Positions 1 through 8,921 of a DNA stretch of 64,000 bases are shown here, in pieces. The translations under genes and the position numbers were made by a program. Under the pieces are notes generated by a model. The model was not told the DNA's origin, ran no database searches, and worked only from the letters and a program-made list of their open reading frames with translations. Within the stretch, counting starts at the first letter, position 1. Every line of letters begins with the position of its first letter. The stretch is from JBDTNK01 sp039933775. GTDB taxonomy: Bacteria; Chloroflexota; Limnocylindria; QHBO01. The stretch covers positions 18,998 through 82,997 of the forward strand of contig JBDTNK010000002.1 of NCBI GenBank assembly GCA_039933775.1. The letters are read 5' to 3'.

Positions 1-38
1 GATGTTTCCGGGACCGATCAAGAGGAGGCAACTCACCG

Positions 39-182
39 ATGGCAACCGAAGCCTATTGCGTCAAGTGCAAGGCAAAGCGCGAAATGAAGAACGAGAACAA
101 GATCACGATGAAGAACGGCAAGCCGGCGACCGAGGGCGTGTGCCCGGTCTGCGGCACCAAGATGTTCAAGATCGGCGGCTGA
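39..182 (+). CDS. DUF5679-like zinc-ribbon mini-protein
   Basis: A 47-residue protein starting at ATG 39, ten bases after a strong AGAGGAGG ribosome site (21-28). It is basic and holds two CxxC knuckles, Cys7/Cys10 and Cys35/Cys38, so it should fold as a single zinc ribbon. The layout (YCVKCK near the start, CPVCGTKMF near the end) matches the DUF5679 family of tiny proteins found beside housekeeping genes in Chloroflexota and Actinobacteriota. No function is established; a nucleic-acid or ribosome-associated role is only a guess. Its promoter lies before the window, and a GC-rich hairpin follows at 243-298. Confidence 0.8.
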   Translation: MATEAYCVKCKAKREMKNENKITMKNGKPATEGVCPVCGTKMFKIGG

Positions 183-242
183 TCGACTCGTTCAGCGTCT
201 GTCGGCGCGGCTCATCGGAGCCGCGCCCGACGGCCACGAAGC

Positions 243-298
243 ACGACCGCCCGCGGGCGTGCCGTCCACCGAGGACGGCGCTGCCGGCGGGCGGTCGT
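243..298 (+). terminator. Nested GC-rich hairpin, probable terminator
   Basis: A perfect 12-bp inverted repeat (243-254 with 287-298) encloses a second perfect 7-bp stem (261-267 with 273-279). No T-run follows. It sits between the stop of the zinc-ribbon gene and the -10 box of the sugar kinase, so termination of the upstream transcript is the simplest reading. Confidence 0.5.
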
Positions 299-310
299 CG
301 CGTTCTCCGG

Positions 311-316
311 TACACT
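311..316 (+). promoter_or_regulatory. Leaderless promoter -10 (TACACT) of the ROK kinase
   Basis: TACACT lies 7 bases before the GTG at 324, so transcription should begin at or next to the start codon. No Shine-Dalgarno sequence precedes this GTG. Confidence 0.7.
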
Positions 317-323
317 TGCCGGT

Positions 324-1340
324 GTGCATGAGGTAGCCCCACGGCCGGTCCTTGCGATCGACCTCGGAGGCACCCAGATCCGCGCCGCTCACATCAGTCC
401 GGACCGAACGATAAGCTGCCGACGCGCCGTGCCCACCGCCGACGAGGAGGGGACGGCAGCGGTCATCGACCGCATCTGCCGTCTGGCGGGCGATGTCCTC
501 GAGGCGGCGCGGAAGCAGGGTCTGCCGCCGCCGGTCGGCGTCGGCATCTCCGCCCCGGGGCCGCTCGACCAGCGCGCCGGGATCGTTCTGTATCCACCCA
601 ACCTGCGTGGCTGGCGCGATGTGCCGCTCGCCGCGCTCGTCGAGGAGCGCCTGCACCTGCCCACCTTCCTGGAGCGGGACACGAATGTCGCGGTCATGGC
701 GGAGTGGCGTCACGGCGTCGCACAGGGCGCCGATGACGTCATCTATGTGACCGTCTCGACGGGCATCGGCGGCGGGATCGTCGTCGATGGTCGCCCCTTG
801 ATCGGCAAGGACGGCGCCGCCGGCGAGGTCGGCCACCTGACCGTGGAGCTCGACGGACCGGCATGCGGCGACGGCGCGCCGGGCCACGCAGAGGCGATCG
901 GGTCCGGCACCGGCATCGAGCGCGCGGCACGCGCCCTGCTCGACCAGGGCGCTGCCCCGGGGCTCGCCGCCCTCATCGTGAACGGGCAGCCGGTGACCGC
1001 CGAGCTGGTCGCACGCGCCGCCGACGAGGGCGACCGCGACTGCGCGATGGTCATGGAGCGCGCCGGCGTGGCGCTGGGCGCCATGCTGTCGGGGCTCGTC
1101 AATGTCTTGAATCCGGAGATCATCGTGATCGGTGGAGGCATCGCGGAGCATCGGCCACAGCTCTTCGACATCGCCCGCGCGGAGATCGATCGGCGGTCAT
1201 TTGCACGCCCCGCGGCACGGGTGCGCCTCGAGCGACCACGCTTCGGGAGCGATGTCTCCCTGGTCGGCGCGCTGCCGATCGTCAATGAACGAATCCAATC
1301 CGCCGCCGATGGCGGCCATCGGTCAGAGGAGGACCTGTAA
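324..1340 (+). CDS. ROK-family sugar kinase, probably glucokinase
   Basis: 338 residues. The N-terminal phosphate loop (AIDLGGTQIRAA, about residues 10-21), the DTN catalytic-Asp region (about residue 120) and STGIGGGIV are typical of ROK kinases, which phosphorylate glucose or N-acetylhexosamines with ATP. Placement directly before gap-pgk-eno favours glucokinase feeding glycolysis. The GTG start at 324 is chosen because a TACACT -10 box lies 7 bases upstream. The ROK zinc motif is altered: where the family has CxCGxxGCxE, this protein reads CGDGAPGHAE, keeping one Cys and replacing the others with Asp and His. Whether it still binds zinc is unknown. The stop codon abuts the gap ATG. Confidence 0.85.
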   Translation: MHEVAPRPVLAIDLGGTQIRAAHISPDRTISCRRAVPTADEEGTAAVIDRICRLAGDVLEAARKQGLPPPVGVGISAPGPLDQRAGIVLYPPNLRGWRDVPLAALVEERLHLPTFLERDTNVAVMAEWRHGVAQGADDVIYVTVSTGIGGGIVVDGRPLIGKDGAAGEVGHLTVELDGPACGDGAPGHAEAIGSGTGIERAARALLDQGAAPGLAALIVNGQPVTAELVARAADEGDRDCAMVMERAGVALGAMLSGLVNVLNPEIIVIGGGIAEHRPQLFDIARAEIDRRSFARPAARVRLERPRFGSDVSLVGALPIVNERIQSAADGGHRSEEDL

Positions 1341-2351
1341 ATGACCACGCGTGTCGGCATCAATGGCTTCGGGCGCATCGGGCGCCAATCGTTGAAGGCC
1401 ATCATCGAGCGCCAGGGCGACGTGCTCGAGGTCGTGGCGATCAACGACCTCGCCCCGACCGAGACGAACGCGCACCTGTTCAAGTACGACTCGACCTACG
1501 GCCGTTTCGACGGCGAGGTGAGCGCCGGCGAGGGCACCATCAGCGTCAATGGCCACGAGATCCGTGCCTTCAGCGAGAAGGATCCGGCCGCGTTGCCGTG
1601 GGCGGATCTCGGCGTTGATATCGTCATCGAATCGACCGGCATCTTCACCGATGCAGTGAAGGCGGCTGCGCACCGCACCGCCGGTGCCAAAAAAGTGATC
1701 ATCAGCGCTCCCGCCAAGAACGAGGACGTCACCATCGTCCTCGGCGTCAACGAAGAGCGCTACGACCCAGCGCAGCATCACATCATCAGCAACGCCAGCT
1801 GCACGACGAACGGCCTGGCGCTGCCGGCCAAGGTGATCTTCGACAGCTTCGGCATCGAGCACGGCGTGATGACGACCGTGCACAGCTACACGAATGACCA
1901 GAACGTCCTCGACGTGTTTCACAAGGACCTGCGCCGTGCGCGCAGCGCCGGGCAGAACATCATCCCCACCACGACCGGAGCAGCCAGGGCGCTGGCCCTC
2001 GTGATCCCCGAGCTGAAGGGCAAGTTCGACGGCTTCTCGCTGCGAGTCCCGACGCCGACGGTAAGCATCATCGACTTCGTGGCCGTCACGACCCGGCCGG
2101 TCACTCCGGAGTCGGCGAACGCGGCGCTCAAGGCGGCTGCCGACGGACCGATGCGCGGGCTGCTGGGATACACCGAGGAGGAGCTGGTCAGCATGGACTT
2201 CAAGGGCGACGATCGCAGCTCGATCATCGATGCCGCCTCGACCATGGTGAGCGGCGAAAACCTGCTCAAGGTGATCGCCTGGTACGACAACGAGTGGGGT
2301 TACAGCTGCCGCGTGGCCGATCTCGCCGCCTTCATCGCCGAGCGGCTGTAG
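1341..2351 (+). CDS. gap: Glyceraldehyde-3-phosphate dehydrogenase, type I
   Basis: 336 residues, normal length. It oxidises glyceraldehyde-3-phosphate to 1,3-bisphosphoglycerate. The Rossmann start (VGINGFGRIGR), the catalytic motif ASCTTN with Cys154, and the C-terminal WYDNEWGYS are all present. INDL after the second strand supplies the Asp that favours NAD over NADP. The ATG follows the kinase stop with no gap, and GAGGAGGA (about 1327-1334) serves as ribosome site, so it is co-transcribed with the kinase and with pgk 8 bases downstream. Confidence 0.97.
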   Translation: MTTRVGINGFGRIGRQSLKAIIERQGDVLEVVAINDLAPTETNAHLFKYDSTYGRFDGEVSAGEGTISVNGHEIRAFSEKDPAALPWADLGVDIVIESTGIFTDAVKAAAHRTAGAKKVIISAPAKNEDVTIVLGVNEERYDPAQHHIISNASCTTNGLALPAKVIFDSFGIEHGVMTTVHSYTNDQNVLDVFHKDLRRARSAGQNIIPTTTGAARALALVIPELKGKFDGFSLRVPTPTVSIIDFVAVTTRPVTPESANAALKAAADGPMRGLLGYTEEELVSMDFKGDDRSSIIDAASTMVSGENLLKVIAWYDNEWGYSCRVADLAAFIAERL

Positions 2352-2359
2352 GGTCGCCG

Positions 2360-3577
2360 ATGCACAAGAAGACGGTTCGTGACGTTGACGTCAATGGCAA
2401 GCGCGTCTTCCTGCGCGCGGATCTCAACGTCCCGCTCGACGATGGGCGCATCACCGACGACACGCGCATCCGGGCCAGCATCCCCACCATCGTCTACCTG
2501 CTCGAGCGCGGCGCGACGGTCATCCTGGCCAGCCACCTGGGCCGGCCCAAGGGCAAGGTCAACGACGCGCTGCGGCTGAAGCCGGTCGCGGATCGGCTCA
2601 GCCAGCTGCTCGGTCGCCCGGTGCGGATGACCGGCGACGCCCTCGGCCCGGGCGTCCAGGTGGCGGTCGACAAGCTTCGGCCCGGCGACATGCTCCTGCT
2701 CGAGAACCTGCGCTTCCACGCGGCCGAGGAGGACAACAATCCGGACTTCGCCCAATCTCTGGCCAAGTTCGCCGATCTGTACGTGAACGATGCCTTCGGG
2801 TCGGCGCATCGGGCCCATGCCAGCACCGAGGGCATCACCCACTTCCTGCCGGCGGTGGCGGGACTCCTCCTCGAGCGCGAGGTGGACGCGCTGACACGCA
2901 TCCTCCAGAAGCCGGAGAAGCCGTTCCACACGATCATCGGCGGGGCCAAGGTGTCCGGCAAGTTGGAGGTTCTCGAGGTGCTCCTCTCGCGCTGCCAGGC
3001 GATCCTCGTCGGCGGCGGCATGGCCAACACGTTCCTCGCCGCCAAGGGCTTCGCCCTGGGCAAGAGCCTCGTCGAGTCCGAGCAGATCGAGAACGCCGAG
3101 CGGATCATGCACGAGGCGCGGCGCAAGCGGGTGCGATTCATGATCCCCACCGATGCAGTCGTCGCGGCGCAGATCCACCCGCGCAGCCAGCGCGAGGTCG
3201 TCAACGTGAACGCGGTGCCCAAGGACTGGAGCATCGTCGACATCGGTCCGCGCACGGTTGCGGCCTACACCGAGCATCTCGCCAAGGCAAAGACGATCTT
3301 CTGGAATGGACCGATGGGCGTCTTCGAGATTCGGCCCTTTGCGGATGGAACGAACGCGATCGCGCGCTTCCTGGCCGAGCGCACGAAGAAGGGCGTGGTC
3401 ACGATCGTCGGCGGAGGGGATTCGGTGGCCGCGGTCGAAGGGCTGGGCCTGAGCGCGCGCATGACGCACGTCTCCACCGGTGGCGGCGCGTCGCTGGAGT
3501 TCGTGGAAGGCAAGACGCTGCCCGGTGTCGAGGCGCTGCTCGACGCCGATGCGGAACTGGAAGGAGTGGAGCGATGA
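2360..3577 (+). CDS. pgk: Phosphoglycerate kinase
   Basis: 405 residues when started at ATG 2360, which gives the usual N-terminus MHKKTVRDVDVNGKRV. It transfers phosphate from 1,3-bisphosphoglycerate to ADP. Diagnostic pieces are RADLNVPL (substrate Arg/Asn), SHLGRPKG, the VNDAFGSAHRAHAS hinge region and the C-terminal GGGDSVAAVE nucleotide loop. An in-frame upstream extension runs into gap and is ignored. The stop overlaps the eno start by 4 bases (ATGA), so the two are translationally coupled. Confidence 0.97.
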   Translation: MHKKTVRDVDVNGKRVFLRADLNVPLDDGRITDDTRIRASIPTIVYLLERGATVILASHLGRPKGKVNDALRLKPVADRLSQLLGRPVRMTGDALGPGVQVAVDKLRPGDMLLLENLRFHAAEEDNNPDFAQSLAKFADLYVNDAFGSAHRAHASTEGITHFLPAVAGLLLEREVDALTRILQKPEKPFHTIIGGAKVSGKLEVLEVLLSRCQAILVGGGMANTFLAAKGFALGKSLVESEQIENAERIMHEARRKRVRFMIPTDAVVAAQIHPRSQREVVNVNAVPKDWSIVDIGPRTVAAYTEHLAKAKTIFWNGPMGVFEIRPFADGTNAIARFLAERTKKGVVTIVGGGDSVAAVEGLGLSARMTHVSTGGGASLEFVEGKTLPGVEALLDADAELEGVER

Positions 3578-4860
3578 GCACGATCATCGAGGACGTGATC
3601 GGGCGCGAGATCCTCGATTCGCGCGGCAACCCGACCGTCGAGGTCGACGTCTTCCTCGAGGGCGGGGCGGTCGGCACGGCGATGGTGCCCTCGGGTGCCT
3701 CGACCGGCGCCCACGAGGCGGTCGAGCTGCGTGACGAAGATCGCGAACGGTACGCCGGCAAGGGCGTCCTCAACGCCGTCCGCAACGTCAACGACGTGAT
3801 CCGCGGCGAGCTGATCGGCACCGACGCCGTTGACCAGGTCAGCATCGATCGCCTCCTGATCGAGCTCGACGGCACGCCGAACAAGGCAAAGCTGGGCGCT
3901 AACGCGCTGCTCGGCGTCTCCCTGGCGGTGGCGCACGCGGCCTCCGATGCGGTGGACCTTCCGCTGTACCGCTATCTCGGCGGTGCCGGCGCGCGGATCC
4001 TGCCCGTGCCGCTCGTCAACATCCTCAACGGCGGGAAGCACGCGATCGACTCGACCGACTTCCAGGAGTTCATGATCGCGCCCCTCGGCGCGCCGACGTT
4101 CCGGGAGGCGCTGCGCTGGGCGGCGGAGACGTTCCATGCCCTGGGCGCGCTGCTGCACGAGCGAGGCTTCGCGACGACCGTCGGTGACGAGGGCGGCTAC
4201 GCCCCGAGCCTGGGCAGCAACGAGGATGCGATCGCGGCGGTGCTCGAGGCGATCGAGCGCGCCGGCTATCGTCCGGGGGAGCAGGTCGCGATCGCGCTGG
4301 ACCCGGCCACGACCGAGCTGTTCGACGACGGCATGTACCAGCTCACGCGCGAGGGACGCAGCCTCGATTCGGCGGGACTCATTGACTTCTGGGCGGACTG
4401 GTCGGATCGCTATCCGATCGTCTCGCTGGAAGATGGCCTGGCCGAGGACGACTGGCAGGGATGGGCGGCACTCACCGAGCGGCTGGGCGGTCAGATCCAG
4501 CTCGTCGGCGACGATCTGCTCGTCACGAATACCGAACGCCTGGCGCGCGGCATCGCCGAGCGATCGGCGAACAGCATCCTGGTCAAGCTGAACCAGATCG
4601 GCACGCTGACCGAGACGATCGAGGCGGTCGAGATGGCGCAGCGCGCCGGCTGGACCGCGATCATCAGCCACCGATCCGGCGAGACGGAGGACACCACGAT
4701 CGCCGATCTGGTGGTGGGCCTGAACACCGGGCAGATCAAGACCGGCAGCATCAGCCGCAGTGAACGGATCGCGAAGTACAACCGGCTGCTGCGCATCGAG
4801 GAGGAGCTGGGCGATGCCGCACAGTTCGCCGGCACGCGCGCCTTCGCCGCGCATCGTTGA
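3574..4860 (+). CDS. eno: Enolase
   Basis: 428 residues, full length. It dehydrates 2-phosphoglycerate to phosphoenolpyruvate. Family landmarks include GNPTVEVDV near the start, SGASTGAHEA (substrate loop), SLEDGLAEDDW (metal ligands), VKLNQIGTLTE (catalytic Lys) and the signature SHRSGETEDT. It is the last enzyme of the kinase-gap-pgk-eno run. Triose-phosphate isomerase and phosphoglycerate mutase are absent here and must lie elsewhere. Confidence 0.97.
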   Translation: MSTIIEDVIGREILDSRGNPTVEVDVFLEGGAVGTAMVPSGASTGAHEAVELRDEDRERYAGKGVLNAVRNVNDVIRGELIGTDAVDQVSIDRLLIELDGTPNKAKLGANALLGVSLAVAHAASDAVDLPLYRYLGGAGARILPVPLVNILNGGKHAIDSTDFQEFMIAPLGAPTFREALRWAAETFHALGALLHERGFATTVGDEGGYAPSLGSNEDAIAAVLEAIERAGYRPGEQVAIALDPATTELFDDGMYQLTREGRSLDSAGLIDFWADWSDRYPIVSLEDGLAEDDWQGWAALTERLGGQIQLVGDDLLVTNTERLARGIAERSANSILVKLNQIGTLTETIEAVEMAQRAGWTAIISHRSGETEDTTIADLVVGLNTGQIKTGSISRSERIAKYNRLLRIEEELGDAAQFAGTRAFAAHR

Positions 4861-4873
4861 GCGATCCGCTCGC

Positions 4874-5644
4874 ATGTCGAACGCCGAGCTGACGCCGCAC
4901 GCGCGTACCAACCGCGCATTCTGGAACGATCTCTCGGATAGTTACCAGACGGACCATGCACCGCAGCTCGACGTGCACGGCGCGGCCTGGGGCGTGTGGC
5001 AGATCCCCGAGGATGAGCTGCGCATCCTGGGCGACGTCGCCGAGCGCGACGTCCTGGAGCTCGGCTGCGGGGCTGCGCAGTGGTCTATCGTCCTAGCGCG
5101 CCGCGGCGCGCGGGCCGTGGGGCTGGACCTCTCCGAGCGCCAGCTCGAGCATGCGGCGCGCGAGGTGGCCAGGGCCGGCGCCACAGTCCGGCTGGTGCAC
5201 GCCAGCGCCGAGGCAACCCCGTTCGGCGACGCCAGCTTCGACATCATCATGGGAGACCACGGCGCGATGGTCTTCGCCGACCCGTATCGCACCGTCCCCG
5301 AAGCGGCGCGCCTGCTGCGCGATGGCGGCCTGCTCGCCTTCAGCATGCACACGCCATTCGCCGATGCCTGCTGGCCGTCGGACGCCGACGAGCCGCTCGA
5401 GCAGCTGAGCGTCCCGTATTTCGACTTCCATCGCGTGGACGTCGGCGCCAGCGGGCACGTCGAGTTTCAGCTCACCTACGGCGCATGGATTCGCCTCTTC
5501 GCGGCACATGGGTTCGTGCTTGAGGGTCTCGTCGAGCTCCGACCCGCGACGGACGCGACGAGCAGCTATCGCAGCGACGAGGCGCGAGAATGGGCTCGCA
5601 ACTGGCCCATGGAGCACGTCTGGAAGCTTCGCCGCCGCCACTGA
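4874..5644 (+). CDS. Class I SAM-dependent methyltransferase
   Basis: 256 residues from ATG 4874. The SAM-binding core is clear: motif I VLELGCGAAQWS (about residues 60-71), the motif II acidic residue in AVGLDLSERQLEHA, and a post-I segment HASAEATPFGDASFDIIMGDHG typical of Methyltransf_11 proteins. The N-terminus (NRAFWNDLSDSYQTDHAP) resembles a common actinobacterial/Chloroflexota group whose substrates are unknown. It follows eno by 13 bases with no good ribosome site and probably rides on the glycolytic transcript. A bidirectional hairpin follows it. Confidence 0.8.
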   Translation: MSNAELTPHARTNRAFWNDLSDSYQTDHAPQLDVHGAAWGVWQIPEDELRILGDVAERDVLELGCGAAQWSIVLARRGARAVGLDLSERQLEHAAREVARAGATVRLVHASAEATPFGDASFDIIMGDHGAMVFADPYRTVPEAARLLRDGGLLAFSMHTPFADACWPSDADEPLEQLSVPYFDFHRVDVGASGHVEFQLTYGAWIRLFAAHGFVLEGLVELRPATDATSSYRSDEAREWARNWPMEHVWKLRRRH

Positions 5645-5662
5645 GCGGCAGCGGGACATGAA

Positions 5663-5696
5663 AATGCCCCCGGGCACCATGTGCGCCGGGGGCATT
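5663..5696. terminator. Bidirectional intrinsic terminator
   Basis: Perfect 11-bp stem (5663-5673 with 5686-5696), plus an inner 4-bp stem (5674-5677 with 5681-5684). Reading from rpsT on the minus strand, the hairpin ends in TTTT, the classical arrangement. It lies between two convergent genes and can serve both. Confidence 0.85.
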
Positions 5697-5716
5697 CTCG
5701 TGGTCAGGCCGCGCCG

Positions 5717-6247
5717 TCAGCTCTCCGAGGTCTCGCCCTCGTCGCCCTTCGTGGCTCGGCGCCGTGCGGCGGCCGACTCGCGCGAGGCTCGCGTGACGGC
5801 GACCTTGGCTTTGCCGGCGGCGGTCCGCGGGCGATCCGCTGCGCGTCCGGCGGCTGCCTTGGATGCCTTGGCGGCCTGCACCTTCTTGCGCTGCACCGTG
5901 CGGCTGGCGGTCGTCTTGCGCTTCGGGCCGGAGACCGTCGCGGCCGCTCCCTCCAGCATGTCGGAGGCGTTGGCCTTGGTCATCAGGCGGCTCTTGCGGC
6001 GCGCCGCGTTGTTCGGATGGATGATGCCCTTCTCGGCGGCCTTGTCGAGCGCGCTGATGGCGGCAGCGACCGCCGCCGGACCATCGCCCTCGGCCTGGCC
6101 GAGCGCGATGCTCGAGGCGCGCTGGACGAGCGTCCGGGCCGCGCTCCGCGTGCGTTGGTTGACCGCGCGACGGCGGCGATCCTGGCGGACGCGCTTCAGG
6201 GCCTGGGGCGTTCGAGCGCCTGTCCAGGTCCGGGCTGTTCTTGCCAC
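5717..6247 (-). CDS. rpsT: 30S ribosomal protein S20 with long basic tail
   Basis: 176 residues from GTG 6247, about twice the usual S20 length of roughly 87-90. The first ~100 residues are S20: an Arg/Lys-rich start, KRVRQDRRRRAVNQRTRS, and the helix SALDKAAEKGIIHPNNAARRKSRL that binds 16S rRNA. Residues ~105-176 form a low-complexity Lys/Arg/Ala tail ending in an acidic GDEGETSES. It has its own promoter (TTGGCG, 17-bp spacer, TATACT) and terminator, so it is a single-gene unit divergent from lepA. Confidence 0.93.
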   Translation of the reverse strand: MARTARTWTGARTPQALKRVRQDRRRRAVNQRTRSAARTLVQRASSIALGQAEGDGPAAVAAAISALDKAAEKGIIHPNNAARRKSRLMTKANASDMLEGAAATVSGPKRKTTASRTVQRKKVQAAKASKAAAGRAADRPRTAAGKAKVAVTRASRESAAARRRATKGDEGETSES

Positions 6248-6329
6248 GAATGATCCTCAGCGAATTCGATGTGTGATGGCAATCAAAACGACGCGCCGCG
6301 CAGAGCTGGGGCACGTCGGAAGACGTCCG

Positions 6330-6358
6330 AGTATAGCATCGGTCATTCGAGGCGCCAA
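6330..6358 (-). promoter_or_regulatory. rpsT promoter
   Basis: On the minus strand: -35 TTGGCG (6358-6353), 17-bp spacer, -10 TATACT (6335-6330) preceded by TGC (extended -10). The predicted leader before the GTG at 6247 is about 75 bases. Confidence 0.8.
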
Positions 6359-6428
6359 TCCGCACGCTGGTGCGTCGCGTCGGAGGCCGGTCGGGGCCGG
6401 TCGTGGCGCGCATCATGGCGGCGTCCGA

Positions 6429-6434
6429 TAGACT
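6429..6434 (+). promoter_or_regulatory. Leaderless promoter -10 (TAGACT) of lepA
   Basis: TAGACT lies 8 bases before the GTG at 6443. No ribosome site is visible. Confidence 0.65.
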
Positions 6435-6442
6435 CTGGCCTC

Positions 6443-8254
6443 GTGATCCCGGCCCACCGCATTCGCAATTTCAGCATCGTCGCGCACATCGACCATGGGA
6501 AGTCGACGCTGGCCGACAGGCTGCTCGAGGCGACGCACACGATCGACAAACGGCTCATGACGAGCCAGGTACTCGACTCGATGGACCTCGAGCGCGAGAA
6601 GGGCATCACGATCAAGGCGCGCGCCGTGCGGCTGCAGTACGACGCCGCCGACGGGCAGGCCTACGCCCTCAACCTGATCGACACGCCGGGACACGTCGAT
6701 TTCACGTACGAGGTGAGCCGCTCGCTGCAGGCCTGCGAGGGCGCGATCCTGGTCATCGACGCGACGCAGGGCATCGAGGCGCAGACGCTCGCCAACGTGC
6801 ACCTCGCCATGAAGCAGGACCTGGTCATCATCCCGGTCCTCAACAAGATCGACCTGCCGAGCGCCGACCCCGAGATGGTCATGGACGAGCTCGAGAACAC
6901 GCTCGCCATCCCTCGCGAGGAGGTCATCCTGGCGTCGGCCAAGGAGGGGCTCGGGATCGACGAGATCCTCGAGGCGATCGTGCAGCGCGTGCCACCGCCT
7001 TCCGGCGACCCCGAAGCGCCGCTGCAGGCGCTCGTCTTTGACAGCCACTATGACCAGTACAAGGGCGTCGTGGCCTACGTGCGCGTCGCGAACGGCACGC
7101 TGCTCGACCACGAGCGGATTCGCTTCGTCGCCACCGATGCCGAGAGCGAGATCCTGGAGCTCGGCTATTTCCGGCCGCAGCCGTTTCCGACCAAGGCGCT
7201 GACCACCGGGGAGGTGGGTTACGTGGCGACCGGGCTGAAGAGCATCCGCGAGGCGCGCGTCGGCGACACGCTGACCAGCGCCGATCGCCCGGCCGACGAG
7301 GCGCTGCCCGGATACCAGGAGCCGCTGCCGCTCGTCTTCGCCGGCATCTACCCGGCGCGCGGCGACGACTATCCGCTGCTGCGCGACGCGCTCGACAAGC
7401 TGCATCTCAACGATGCCGGATTCGTGTACGAACCGGAGTCGAGCGTCGCGCTCGGGTTCGGCTTCCGTTGCGGCTTCCTGGGACTGCTGCACATGGAGAT
7501 CGTGCAGGAGCGCCTGGAGCGCGAGTTCGACCTCGACCTCATCGCCTCGGCGCCATCGGTCGAGTACCACGTGCGCTGCCTGAACCGAACCGAGGAGCTG
7601 GTGGTCGCCAACCCGGCGCAGATGCCGAATGCCGGCGAGATCGAGGCCATCGGCGAGCCCTGGGTCGAGGCGCAGGTCATCACGCCGACCGCCTACATCG
7701 GTCCGCTCATGGAGCTCGTCACCGGGCACCGCGGCGAGTTCGTGAACATGGAGTACCTGGACCCGCAGCGCGTCGACATGCACTTCGAGCTACCGCTGGG
7801 GGAGCTGATCATCGATTTGTACGACGGCCTGAAGAGCCGCAGCTCGGGGTACGCCAGCCTCGACTATCGATTCATCGGCTACCGCGAAGGCGACCTCGTC
7901 AAGCTCGACATCCTGGTCAATGCCGAGCCCGTCGACGCGCTGAGCCTGATCGTGCATCGCAGCTCGGCGTATCGGTCGGGGAAGGCGCTGGTCGAGAAGC
8001 TGCGCGAGCTCATTCCGCGCCAGATGTTCGAAGTGCCGGTCCAGGCGGCCGTCGGCTCGCATATCATCTCGCGCGAGACCATCCGGGCGATGCGCAAGAA
8101 CGTGCTCGCCAAGTGCTACGGCGGTGATATCACCCGCAAGCGGAAGCTGCTCGAGAAGCAGAAAGAGGGCAAGAGCCGGATGAAGCGCATCGGATCGGTG
8201 GAGATTCCGCAGGAGGCCTTTTTGGCGGTGCTGCGCATGAACGAGTCGGCCTGA
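6443..8254 (+). CDS. lepA: Elongation factor 4 (LepA)
   Basis: 603 residues from GTG 6443, the usual EF4 length. This translational GTPase acts on the ribosome in translation and 30S biogenesis. G1 AHIDHGKST, G3 DTPGHVDF and G4 NKIDLP are intact, and the C-terminal domain specific to LepA is present (SHIISRETIRAMRKNVLAKCYGGD shortened at both ends in recognition, followed by KRKLLEKQKEGK). The GTG is chosen for the -10 box 8 bases upstream and because the protein then begins at the conserved HRIRNFSIVAH. A CPBP membrane protein follows after one base. Confidence 0.95.
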   Translation: MIPAHRIRNFSIVAHIDHGKSTLADRLLEATHTIDKRLMTSQVLDSMDLEREKGITIKARAVRLQYDAADGQAYALNLIDTPGHVDFTYEVSRSLQACEGAILVIDATQGIEAQTLANVHLAMKQDLVIIPVLNKIDLPSADPEMVMDELENTLAIPREEVILASAKEGLGIDEILEAIVQRVPPPSGDPEAPLQALVFDSHYDQYKGVVAYVRVANGTLLDHERIRFVATDAESEILELGYFRPQPFPTKALTTGEVGYVATGLKSIREARVGDTLTSADRPADEALPGYQEPLPLVFAGIYPARGDDYPLLRDALDKLHLNDAGFVYEPESSVALGFGFRCGFLGLLHMEIVQERLEREFDLDLIASAPSVEYHVRCLNRTEELVVANPAQMPNAGEIEAIGEPWVEAQVITPTAYIGPLMELVTGHRGEFVNMEYLDPQRVDMHFELPLGELIIDLYDGLKSRSSGYASLDYRFIGYREGDLVKLDILVNAEPVDALSLIVHRSSAYRSGKALVEKLRELIPRQMFEVPVQAAVGSHIISRETIRAMRKNVLAKCYGGDITRKRKLLEKQKEGKSRMKRIGSVEIPQEAFLAVLRMNESA

Positions 8255-8255
8255 G

Positions 8256-8921
8256 GTGGAGCTGAGCTTCTTCGACTCGCTCCGACTGGCGATCGTCTTC
8301 GGCCTCTCGCTCTTCCTCGTGCTGCTGCGCTTCGACTCCGATCGGATCATTCGCTCCGACTACTTCCGCTACCGCAGCAACTGGCTCGGTCCGTTCTCGT
8401 ACTACGCCTTTGCCATCGTCTTCTCGCTCGGTATCGCGTTCCTGCTCCAGGATCGCCATCGGCTCTTCCTGAGCGGCGGAAACCCCGACAACGTCCTGCA
8501 GATCACGCTGCTCTTCACCGTCGTGGCGATCGCCAACGCGATCGGCCTTGCGTACCTGCGATATGGCGGCATCAAGCCCCTGCCCATCGAGCTGCTCGCC
8601 CCTCGAGCGCTCGGCGCGGCGGCCAACGCGATCAGTGAGGAGCTGCAGTTCCGCTCGGTGGTCCTTGGCCTCCTCATCTTCGCGGGCGTGCCGACCGCCG
8701 TGGCACTCGTGATCCAGGCGGTCCTCTACGGCCTGGCGCACCGCCGGCTGTGGTACGAGCGCGACTGGTACTTCCTGGCGGGCTCCGTCATCTTGGGCTA
8801 CGGCGCCGGGCTGGCGACGCTTGCCACCGGCTCGATCGTGCCCGCCATCGTGGGGCACTTTGCGGTGACTATGGCGCTCTTCGCCTTCGCCGGTTCCCGG
8901 GTCCGCCAGCGGCCCATCTAG
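8256..8921 (+). CDS. CPBP/CAAX-protease-like membrane protein
   Basis: 221 residues with about six hydrophobic segments. The CPBP glutamic protease motifs are visible: EELQFR (Glu128, Glu129, Arg133), an aromatic-xx-A-His segment YGLAH with His162, and GHFAV with His201. Bacterial members are membrane proteases or bacteriocin-immunity proteins; the substrate here is unknown. The GTG start is one base after the lepA stop, so expression depends on lepA transcription. Confidence 0.7.
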   Translation: MELSFFDSLRLAIVFGLSLFLVLLRFDSDRIIRSDYFRYRSNWLGPFSYYAFAIVFSLGIAFLLQDRHRLFLSGGNPDNVLQITLLFTVVAIANAIGLAYLRYGGIKPLPIELLAPRALGAAANAISEELQFRSVVLGLLIFAGVPTAVALVIQAVLYGLAHRRLWYERDWYFLAGSVILGYGAGLATLATGSIVPAIVGHFAVTMALFAFAGSRVRQRPI

